A DNA stretch of 64,000 nt from Anaerotignum sp. MB30-C6 (GTDB lineage Bacteria > Bacillota > Clostridia > Lachnospirales > Anaerotignaceae). The notes under the pieces are model-generated. The model was not told the DNA's origin. It saw only the letters and a program-made list of their open reading frames with translations, and did not search any database. Positions within the stretch are counted from its first letter, which is position 1. Each line of letters starts with the position of its first letter. The position numbers were made by a program, and so were the translations under genes. Location of the stretch: contig NZ_CP133078.1 in assembly GCF_030908465.1 (NCBI RefSeq), positions 2,914,001 to 2,978,000 on the forward strand, given 5' to 3'. Shown in pieces: positions 44,746-55,251 of this stretch.

Positions 44746-45252
44746 TTAATATGTTCTCATCTCGCGTAACGGAAACCAACGTAAAATAACTTTTCCCGTT
44801 AAGTCATTACAAGAAATCACGCCCATATGACGACTATCAAAGCTTAAGTCTCTATTGTCACCCAAAACAAAAACCGTATTTGATGGAATTACCATGTCCA
44901 CTAACCCATTGGTAGGACCATCCACATAATCCTCCTCCAGCACCTCTCCGTTTACTTCAACACTACCATCCGTAAGTAAACGAACATGGTCACCTTCTAT
45001 CGCAATGACCCGTTTTAAAACGGTTTTTTCTTTACCCTTATCGTCATGGTATTGAAAAACTACAATATCTCCTTTTTCATACCAACCCATCTGTACAGAA
45101 AAACGACTCATACAAACAATATCCCCGTCATTTAACGTTGGATCCATAGAGCTTCCTTCCAATTTTACAGGCCAAAATAAGAAAAATAATATAATTAAAA
45201 TTACTGCGGCTCGCAGAACTACGTTTCCCCAATCTTTTATAACTTCATACAA
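44746..45252 (-). CDS. lepB: Signal peptidase I
   Basis: Cleaves Sec and Tat signal peptides at the outer face of the membrane. The 168-residue Gram-positive form has one N-terminal helix (VVLRAAVILIILFFLFWPV), the catalytic Ser35 in EGSSMDPTL, catalytic Lys80 in VLKRVIAIEGD, and the box GDNRDLSFDSRHMG. Complete and of family length. Confidence 0.95.
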   Translation of the reverse strand: MYEVIKDWGNVVLRAAVILIILFFLFWPVKLEGSSMDPTLNDGDIVCMSRFSVQMGWYEKGDIVVFQYHDDKGKEKTVLKRVIAIEGDHVRLLTDGSVEVNGEVLEEDYVDGPTNGLVDMVIPSNTVFVLGDNRDLSFDSRHMGVISCNDLTGKVILRWFPLREMRTY

Positions 45253-45401
45253 AACGATTACCTCTCACAATGCAAAATTTTACCCAAAAATCCAAAATTT
45301 AACCTCTCTATATAAAATTATACAAGTTTCTCCAAAAATAGCAAGGAAAATGCAATGGAAAATTATTCCGCAGTAGTTTTTGTTCTGCTTTTGAGTTTTT
45401 G

Positions 45402-45430
45402 TTGATAAAATTAAGATTTTCAGTTAAACT
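45402..45430 (+). promoter_or_regulatory. Candidate promoter of the YrvL-like gene
   Basis: TTGATA (45402-45407), 17 bases, TAAACT (45425-45430), 23 bases before the start codon. Confidence 0.5.
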
Positions 45431-45453
45431 ATCTTTTACGGGAGGTTGATAGA

Positions 45454-45870
45454 ATGTGGAAAGTAATGAAGCGCCTTATTGTACCTTTTTTAGGGTACCT
45501 AGTCATCGGCGGGCTTATTCTTGGGGTTGTATCTATTATCGCTATGTTTGGCGGTGTCTATATGCATTTGTTTGGATTTCAGTACGAGTCAGTGGGTACA
45601 TTGATATTATTTTTTATTCTCGTAAGTATTATTAGCCTTCCATTAGAATCTCTAGCAATCTTCCTAACCCAATTTATGATTCGCCTTGGGCTGGCTCAAA
45701 AAAACTATGGCTTAGTCTATATTTTTTTTGATGTTAGCAGCTGTTTTATTGCAATGCAGATTGTGGACTATTTTATGCCCAGTATTGTTTCCACAAGGCT
45801 ATCCATTCTACTTTTCGCCTTAACCTTGTCACTGATTACCGTTTATTTAGAAGGAAAGGGGTTCTCTTAG
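45454..45870 (+). CDS. Four-helix membrane protein, YrvL-like
   Basis: A 138-residue integral membrane protein with about four helices (LGYLVIGGLILGVVSIIAMF, TLILFFILVSIISLPLE, a third around YIFFDVSSCFIAMQIVDYF, a fourth STRLSILLFALTLSLITVYL). The pattern GGVYMHLFGFQYES followed by FFILVSIISLPLES resembles the YrvL regulatory family, whose Bacillus member modulates the response to unsaturated fatty acids. I judge this by pattern only. The start has GGGAGGTTGAT upstream. Monocistronic, between lepB and an IS200-like element. Confidence 0.6.
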   Translation: MWKVMKRLIVPFLGYLVIGGLILGVVSIIAMFGGVYMHLFGFQYESVGTLILFFILVSIISLPLESLAIFLTQFMIRLGLAQKNYGLVYIFFDVSSCFIAMQIVDYFMPSIVSTRLSILLFALTLSLITVYLEGKGFS

Positions 45871-45930
45871 TTCTTATATTTTTCCTATAATCCTCAATCA
45901 AAACCATGCGTTAAACGCGTGGTTTGCACT

Positions 45931-45950
45931 AGCCCTAGAAGGGCTTTTTA
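45931..45950 (+). terminator. Terminator of the YrvL-like gene
   Basis: AGCCCT-AGA-AGGGCT followed by TTTTTA, 60 bases past the stop. A second hairpin (AACCATGCGTT/AACGCGTGGTT, 45902-45924) lies just before it. Confidence 0.7.
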
Positions 45951-46038
45951 CTGGCACAGCGTCTTAAGACGCATTGAATGTTCCGCCAACCGCATTACTT
46001 TTTCAGGGAGCCGCTAAAGCGGCTTTCTTTTATCCCTT

Positions 46039-46497
46039 TTAATTCTTGTCACCCGTAAACGGGTCAATATATTCTTTTAGTGATATTTGGTCTGCTATTA
46101 TATCATCTTGTAGCTGATTTTTTATATACTCCTTTATTACACGTTCATTTCCACCTACCGTGTCTACATAATACCCCCTACACCAAAAGTGGCGATTTCC
46201 ATACTTATATTTCAGATTTGTATGTCTATCAAATATCATTCGTGCACTCTTTCCTTTTAAAAAACCTATAAACTCCGCAACACTTTAACTTGGTGGTATC
46301 TCAACTAGCATATGTATATGGTCTTTACATGCTTGTGCCTCAACTATCTCTACATCTTTTTGTTTACATAGTTTTCTTATAATTTCTATATCAGCTTTTA
46401 TCTTTCCATAAATCGCTAACCTTCTGTACTTAGGTGCAAATACAACATGATATTTACATCTCCACTTTGAATGTGATAAACTCTTTATGTCAGTCAT
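46039..46497 (-). pseudogene. tnpA: IS200-family transposase TnpA with an internal stop codon
   Basis: The Y1 single-strand transposase reads in one frame from ATG 46497 (AAAGGAGG upstream) to the TAA at 46039 but is broken by a TAA at 46285-46287, giving EIPPS-stop-SVAEFIGFLKGKSARMIFD. The N-terminal half keeps the HUH metal site (DHIHMLVEIPP); the C-terminal half keeps GNRHFWCRGYYVDTVGGNE with the nucleophilic Tyr region. Where most relatives read PK(L/I/M)SV, the DNA here reads as if one A had been lost and one gained within nine bases. The full product would be about 152 residues, the family length, so only this lesion inactivates it. Confidence 0.88.
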
Positions 46498-46501
46498 GAC
46501 A

Positions 46502-46560
46502 AAACCTCCTTTGATTTTTTAGCGGTTGGGGAACCACTTTAATCTTATCAAAGGAGGTTT
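46502..46560 (-). promoter_or_regulatory. Stem-loop hiding the tnpA ribosome binding site
   Basis: AAACCTCCTTTGAT (46502-46515) is a perfect 14-bp complement of ATCAAAGGAGGTTT (46547-46560). On the tnpA message the AAAGGAGG site is therefore sequestered in a long stem, with a smaller inner hairpin (GGTT/AACC). IS200 elements are known to repress their transposase by this kind of structure. Confidence 0.85.
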
Positions 46561-46621
46561 ACTACTGCTATAAGCATTTCACTCCACCAGCAGAGCTGGT
46601 GGTTTATTGGAGCTTAAGCAC

Positions 46622-46665
46622 AATAAAAAATGGTGGGGGCTGTTTAAGCCTCCACCATTTTTTTT
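46622..46665 (-). terminator. Terminator after the ACT-domain gene
   Basis: A 14-bp stem (46628-46641 / 46647-46660, one mismatch) with A and T runs on both sides; it can act in both directions and overlaps the end of the ACT-domain gene. Confidence 0.88.
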
Positions 46666-47041
46666 ATTCTTTTTTATTCTGAAATTTCCAGCCGTTTGCC
46701 TCTAGAGCTTCTTGCGCTAAAAGAACACCTTCTCGCTTGATTAGAATATAGTCCGTATTAAACGTGGATATAGCAAATATACTTATTTTTATTTCCGCCA
46801 AACATTTGGATATGTCTGCAAGGATTCCCACTACAGAAAAATCCATTTTCCCAACAACACGAAAAGCAACCCATCCATTTTCATACTCTTCAATATCCTT
46901 TGGTAAACAACCTGTAGGACAAACCAAGGATAGTTCGTCATCTGTTCTAGACCAGAAGGTATACAGCCCTAAATCTTCCATTTCCCGCTGACTGGTCCAT
47001 TTTACAACCGAAAACTCAAAGTCTAACCATTCTAACAACAT
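46664..47041 (-). CDS. ACT-domain protein
   Basis: A 125-residue protein of the small tandem-ACT (CASTOR-like) type. The first half has FSVVKWTSQREMEDLGLYTF and DDELSLVCP; the second, VAFRVVGKMDFSVVGILADI followed by ISIFAISTFNTDYILIKRE, is the part that usually binds an amino acid. Such proteins are thought to sense amino acids, but no partner is known here. The start is 11 bases after the preceding small gene, with GAGGTGACG upstream, so the two are co-transcribed. Confidence 0.85.
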   Translation of the reverse strand: MLLEWLDFEFSVVKWTSQREMEDLGLYTFWSRTDDELSLVCPTGCLPKDIEEYENGWVAFRVVGKMDFSVVGILADISKCLAEIKISIFAISTFNTDYILIKREGVLLAQEALEANGWKFQNKKE

Positions 47042-47052
47042 TCTACGTCACC

Positions 47053-47232
47053 TCACATTTGCTTACGTACTGTTTTGTATTCATCCTCTAAACGATAATA
47101 AGGACAATCCTTATGTTCGTCCCTTATAAATCTTTCCATCTCGTCTTCATCTAAGTTCACCTGGCAGTAGTGTTCATCATTTTCTTCATCATAACAAAAA
47201 TTCATACATGTCTCACAGTTCGACTGCATCAT
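47053..47232 (-). CDS. DUF6472 Cys-rich mini-protein
   Basis: A 59-residue protein of a family common in Lachnospiraceae and related Clostridia. It begins MMQSNCETCMNFCYDEENDE, continues with HYCQVNLDEDEMERF and KDCPYYRLEDEY, and ends KTVRKQM. Five Cys, three of them in CETCMNFC, suggest a small metal-binding fold. GGGGGA lies upstream of the double ATG. The function is unknown; co-transcription with an ACT-domain gene is the only clue. Confidence 0.82.
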   Translation of the reverse strand: MMQSNCETCMNFCYDEENDEHYCQVNLDEDEMERFIRDEHKDCPYYRLEDEYKTVRKQM

Positions 47233-47277
47233 CTATCCCCCATTATCTATTATATGTTCTAAAAAGTAATCAAATAT

Positions 47278-47311
47278 AGTAAAAACCACTTCTTAATTTA
47301 AGAAGTGGTTT
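47278..47311 (-). terminator. Terminator of the rRNA-tRNA operon
   Basis: AAACCACTTCTTAA / TTAAGAAGTGGTTT (47283-47296 / 47298-47311) followed by TTTTTA on the minus strand, five bases past tRNA-Val. Confidence 0.88.
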
Positions 47312-47315
47312 AAAA

Positions 47316-47388
47316 TGGGAGTTACAGGGCTCGAACCTGTGACCCTCTGCTTGTAAGGCAGATGCTCTCCCAGCTGAGCTAAACTCCC
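47316..47388 (-). tRNA. tRNA-Val (anticodon TAC)
   Basis: A 73-base cloverleaf: acceptor GGGAGTT/AACTCCC, D arm AGCTCAGCTGGGAGAGC, anticodon stem TCTGC/GCAGA with loop CTTACAA, and T loop TTCGAGC. Third tRNA after the 23S gene. Confidence 0.96.
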
Positions 47389-47393
47389 ATAAA

Positions 47394-47467
<74 letters not shown>

Positions 47468-47501
47468 ATATTAAAATATGGCGCTGGACATTTTATGAAA
47501 A

Positions 47502-47577
47502 TGGCAGGGGCAGAAGGACTCGAACCCTCGACATTTGGTTTTGGAGACCAACGTTCTACCGACTGAACTATACCCCT
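47502..47577 (-). tRNA. tRNA-Trp (anticodon CCA)
   Basis: A 76-base cloverleaf including an encoded CCA end: acceptor AGGGGTA/TGCCCCT, anticodon stem TTGGT/ACCAA with loop CTCCAAA. First tRNA after the 23S gene. Confidence 0.96.
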
Positions 47578-47649
47578 ATAAAGGTATCTCGCAAATTATT
47601 AATACACCTTCAAAACTGAACACAAGAATTATATCATCAATCGATTTAT

Positions 47650-50547
<2,898 letters not shown>

Positions 50548-50553
50548 AGTTCA

Positions 50554-50900
50554 TTAGATTTTTGTATTGATGTTTTAAGTACTGCGACCTAACATTTCGT
50601 AGAAATGTAAGAGCAGTGCGAAATCAAAACAAAAATCGGTTTTCATTACGAAGTAATGAAAAAACTTCCTTATTGCTTTGACCCTCTTCTCATCAAGTCA
50701 AAATCTATAGCTTGTTCTTTGGAATGTTTCGTAGTAGCGATACTACGGTTTTTTGTTAGCATCGTCTGCTAACTTCGTTAGATTTTTTCTTTGATGTTTT
50801 AAATGCTGCCACCTCACATTTGTAAAAATGTAAAAGCTGCATAAAATCAAAGATAAAATCGGTTTTCATTGCATTGCAATGAAAAAACTACTTTATTATT
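50554..50900 (-). repeat. Duplicated structured spacer upstream of 23S
   Basis: Two diverged copies of a segment of about 120 bases, at roughly 50554-50677 and 50778-50900 (offset about 224). Shared blocks include TTAGATTTTT, TTGATGTTTTAA, the hairpin ACATTT-N-AAATGT, AAAATCGGTTTTCATT and ATGAAAAAACT. The copy nearest 23S should supply the 5' half of the 23S processing stem (CATCAAT pairs with ATTGATG past the 3' end). No gene is visible in 50548-50989. Confidence 0.78.
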
Positions 50901-50989
50901 TCTAAAGAAATTTATTTATTTCTCGATTGACTCTATTTTTTCTTGTATTCAGTTTTCAAGGTGCATCCCGACCCATTGGAGTCGGTAAG

Positions 50990-51062
50990 TGGAGAATACG
51001 AGATTCGAACTCGTGACCCCCTGCTTGCAAGGCAGGTGCTCTCCCAGCTGAGCTAATTCCCC
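50990..51062 (-). tRNA. tRNA-Ala (anticodon TGC)
   Basis: A 73-base cloverleaf: acceptor GGGGAAT/ATTCTCC, anticodon stem CCTGC/GCAGG with loop CTTGCAA, and T loop TTCGAAT. Spacer tRNA between 5S and 23S. Confidence 0.96.
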
Positions 51063-51086
51063 TTATTCTATTTAAACCACACAAAA

Positions 51087-51160
<74 letters not shown>

Positions 51161-51166
51161 ATAGGA

Positions 51167-51285
51167 CTCCGGCAACCATCTACTTTCCCAGGCAGCTGCC
51201 CGCCAAGTATCATCGACCGCTTAGGTCTTAACCGACGTGTTCGGTATGGGAACGGGTGTGTCCCCTAAGCGCATCATCACCGAAG
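51167..51285 (-). rRNA. rrf: 5S ribosomal RNA (between 16S and 23S)
   Basis: A 119-base 5S rRNA: the hallmark CCCGTTCCCATACCGAACAC, the GGGAAAGTAG block, and a closing helix formed by CTTCGGTGAT and TGGTTGCCGGAG. It lies 66 bases after the 16S 3' end and before tRNA-Ile. No second 5S follows the 23S gene, where it normally sits. Confidence 0.95.
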
Positions 51286-51351
51286 ATTTGTGTGTTTGAA
51301 GGTTTGATCCTTCAAAACCAAACAGTAGATTACTTCACAACCAATACTCCA

Positions 51352-52888
<1,537 letters not shown>

Positions 52889-53076
52889 AAGTTTTGTCCT
52901 AACCAGTATAATCTGGCTACTATCTGGTTTTTTCGAAACCAGCAAACTCTTTTGTCTCTTAAAAGCTTATAGCTTTTTGAATTGACTATGGGTTGTGTGT
53001 TTGTATTCTACTGTTTAGTTTTCAAGGATCAATTTATCTCTTTGTCGCTGTCGTTTTTTCGTTGTCAGCGAAGATT

Positions 53077-53105
53077 ATCTTATCATAATCACTTTAGCTT
53101 GTCAA
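53077..53105 (-). promoter_or_regulatory. rRNA promoter P2
   Basis: TTGACA (53100-53105), 17 bases, TAAGAT (53077-53082) on the minus strand, about 190 bases before mature 16S. Confidence 0.75.
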
Positions 53106-53206
53106 GCTTTTCTTCGAAGTTTTTCCAACTTTTTTCTTCGGAGTATTTACTTGTAAGGCTGCTTTTTTCTCGCTGTGTTCAACTGCATTTCTCAGTGACT
53201 TGTTCT

Positions 53207-53234
53207 ATTATACACGATTTCAAAGGCTTGTCAA
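53207..53234 (-). promoter_or_regulatory. rRNA promoter P1
   Basis: Perfect TTGACA (53229-53234) and TATAAT (53207-53212) with a 16-base spacer on the minus strand. With P2 it makes the tandem promoter pair usual for rRNA operons. The leader 52889-53206 has no gene. Confidence 0.85.
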
Positions 53235-53303
53235 CAGCTTTTTTAATTTTTTTTTATTTTTCTTTAATTTCCCCTTTTTTCCGCCCTTCTTCTATAGAAA
53301 AGT

Positions 53304-53340
53304 GCAAAAATATAAGGCATCCCAAAACGGGGTGCCTTAT
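53304..53340 (-). terminator. Terminator of the acidic lipoprotein gene
   Basis: A 12-bp stem (53312-53323 / 53329-53340, one mismatch) followed by ATTTTTGC on the minus strand, eight bases past the stop codon. Confidence 0.88.
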
Positions 53341-53347
53341 GTAGGTT

Positions 53348-53623
53348 TTATTCAGCTGCTGCTTCTTCAGCAGGTGCATCTGTAGCTTCTTCAGTTACTT
53401 CTGCATCTGTAGCTTCTGTAGCTTCTTCAGTTACTTCTGCACCAGTAGCCTCTTCAGTTACTTCTGCATCTGTAGCTTCAGTCTGTGCATCCTCCTGAAC
53501 TTCTTCCTGTACAGCAGGTGCTTCTTCAGCTGGTGTTTCGCCTGAATTGCCACAACCACTAAAAGCCATTGCGAGGCCTAAGCATACTGCTACAATCCAA
53601 CCTTTGCTCAATTTGTGTTTCAT
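53348..53623 (-). CDS. Small acidic repeat lipoprotein
   Basis: From ATG 53623 (GGAGGGAATG upstream) a 91-residue precursor with a lipoprotein signal (MKHKLSKGWIVAVCLGLAMA, lipobox FSGC at Cys24). The mature part is almost only Glu, Ala, Thr, Asp and Val, built from imperfect repeats of EATDAEVTEEAT. It has no aromatic residue after the signal and is strongly negative, probably disordered at the cell surface. The family and function are not recognised. The frame is open 36 codons further upstream, without a signal or binding site. Monocistronic with its own terminator. Confidence 0.8.
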   Translation of the reverse strand: MKHKLSKGWIVAVCLGLAMAFSGCGNSGETPAEEAPAVQEEVQEDAQTEATDAEVTEEATGAEVTEEATEATDAEVTEEATDAPAEEAAAE

Positions 53624-53842
53624 AATACATTCCCTCCTTCTTTGTTTTGCAAATTCAACTATAGCACAAAGCCGCTTTTTTTTCAATACTTCTCTTGGTA
53701 TTTTATTGTATTTTATTTTGTAATTATACAATTTTTCCCAATATAATGCAGCCTTCTATATAAGTCCTTCATAAGTTATAAAGACGGTACCATTTCTAAT
53801 ATGGTTGCCGTCTTTCATCAATTGCAAGGCTTCTGAAACTGT

Positions 53843-55054
53843 TTAACCGTTTTTATCTTCTGCCTTAGATACAATTAAAGTACAAGCAGCATCTCCTGTA
53901 ATGTTCACAACCGTTCTTCCCATATCAAAAATGCGATCTATACCTGCCACTAAAGCAATCCCTTCAATAGGAAGATTCACACTTTGTAATACCATGGCCA
54001 ACATAATCATTCCTGCTCCCGGAACACCAGCTGTACCGATGGATGCCAGCGTAGCAGTTAAGATGATTGCAATCTGCTGTGATAACGTTAAATCAATGCC
54101 AAAGCAAGAAGCAATAAAAATAGCACAAACCCCTTGATAAATTGCCGTACCATCCATATTAATTGTAGCCCCCAAAGGCAATACAAAGCTGGCCACGTCT
54201 TTTTTGGCACCCATTTTCTCTGTACACTCTAGGTTTAAAGGCAGAGTACCTACGGAGGATGCACTGGAGAATGCCATCATAATTGCAGGCATCATGCCAC
54301 TAAAAAACTTCAAAGGGCTCATTTGTGCAAATGCTTTTATGGCCACAGAATATACCACAGCCATGTGGATAAAGTACGCACCATATGCAACAACAAGGAC
54401 TGTCAACAAATTCCCTAAAATAGAGGCACCATTTTCCGCAACCACTGGTGTGATCAAGCAAAAAACCCCAACAGGGCTAAACTTGATAATGGTATCCATA
54501 ATAATCATAGATACAGCATTGGCACTTTCAACAAAGTCGGCAAATGCTTTTCCTTTCTCCCCCACCGTAATGACCGCAAATCCAAAGAATAATGCAGTTA
54601 CAATTACCTGCAACATATTTGCATCACTCATGGGATCAATAATGTTGCTGGGGAAAATATTAATGATTGTTGTTATAAACCCCGGTGCTTCCTTTGCTGT
54701 GTATTCCAGACCACTGGTGGAAATCTGCCCAAATGTTCCTTTGAATACATTGGCAAAAGTCAAACCTATTACTACAGCAATGGCAGTGGTAGTCATATAA
54801 AAAACGACTGTCCTAATCCCAATCTTGCCTACTTTACGGATGTCCTTCATGGAAATGACACCCGACATAATTGAGAACAGTACAATTGGTACAACAATAA
54901 ACTTAACTAAGTTCAAAAATAGTGTTCCAAAGGGCTTAATGTACTGTACTGCAATTTCTGGCGTTTTCATTAAGGCAATACCTGCTAAAATACCTAATAT
55001 CAAGCCCATAAAAATCCAGATTGCCAACGGAAATTTCTTTGTTTTTTGAATCAT
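53843..55054 (-). CDS. Dicarboxylate/amino-acid:cation symporter (DAACS family)
   Basis: A 403-residue secondary transporter of the GltP/GltT/DctA/SstT type that takes up glutamate, aspartate, serine/threonine or C4-dicarboxylates with sodium or protons. Landmarks: the hairpin-1 serine motif FSSASSVGTLPL, the NMDGT cation site in LPLGATINMDGTAIYQG, hairpin-2 ASIGTAGVPGAGMIML, and helix 8 GIDRIFDMGRTVVNITGDA with the substrate-contact Asp and Asn. The helix-8 Arg that follows MG favours acidic substrates. Monocistronic. Confidence 0.92.
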   Translation of the reverse strand: MIQKTKKFPLAIWIFMGLILGILAGIALMKTPEIAVQYIKPFGTLFLNLVKFIVVPIVLFSIMSGVISMKDIRKVGKIGIRTVVFYMTTTAIAVVIGLTFANVFKGTFGQISTSGLEYTAKEAPGFITTIINIFPSNIIDPMSDANMLQVIVTALFFGFAVITVGEKGKAFADFVESANAVSMIIMDTIIKFSPVGVFCLITPVVAENGASILGNLLTVLVVAYGAYFIHMAVVYSVAIKAFAQMSPLKFFSGMMPAIMMAFSSASSVGTLPLNLECTEKMGAKKDVASFVLPLGATINMDGTAIYQGVCAIFIASCFGIDLTLSQQIAIILTATLASIGTAGVPGAGMIMLAMVLQSVNLPIEGIALVAGIDRIFDMGRTVVNITGDAACTLIVSKAEDKNG

Positions 55055-55210
55055 GCTTCCCTTCTCCTCTTCTTTATCTCTTGGTTTTTGCTACTGTTTC
55101 ACGCTAATTCTACAGGATTTCTTTTTATATGACAAGCTACTTATTTGATTATAATAGCAATCTTTGCAATGCTATACTTATTGAATTATTTTCCTTCGTT
55201 TAAACTTTTT

Positions 55211-55247
55211 TCAAAAAAAGAACTCCCTCTTTAAAGAAGGAGTTCTT
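55211..55247 (-). terminator. Terminator of the phosphorylase gene
   Basis: AAGAACTCC / GGAGTTCTT (55218-55226 / 55239-55247) with TTTTTTT on the minus-strand exit, five bases past the stop. Confidence 0.9.
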
Positions 55248-55251
55248 AAGC

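Larger units (their letters stand above)
45955..46602 (-). mobile_element. IS200/IS605-type element, inactivated
   Basis: A single-gene IS200-like insertion sequence: a Y1 (HUH) transposase reading frame flanked by subterminal palindromes, with no tnpB. At the upstream end the hairpin CCACCAGC-AGA-GCTGGTGG (46584-46602) lies about 85 bases before the transposase start. At the downstream end are GCGTCTTAAGACGC (45959-45972) and AGCCGCT/AGCGGCT (46009-46024). IS200 elements have no inverted terminal repeats, so the exact ends cannot be set from one copy; the limits given are the outermost hairpins. Confidence 0.7.

Noticed and set aside
46285..46497. Two separate intact small transposase genes
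   Set aside because: Both pieces are in the same frame and together make exactly one full-length IS200 transposase, so this is one gene with an internal stop.
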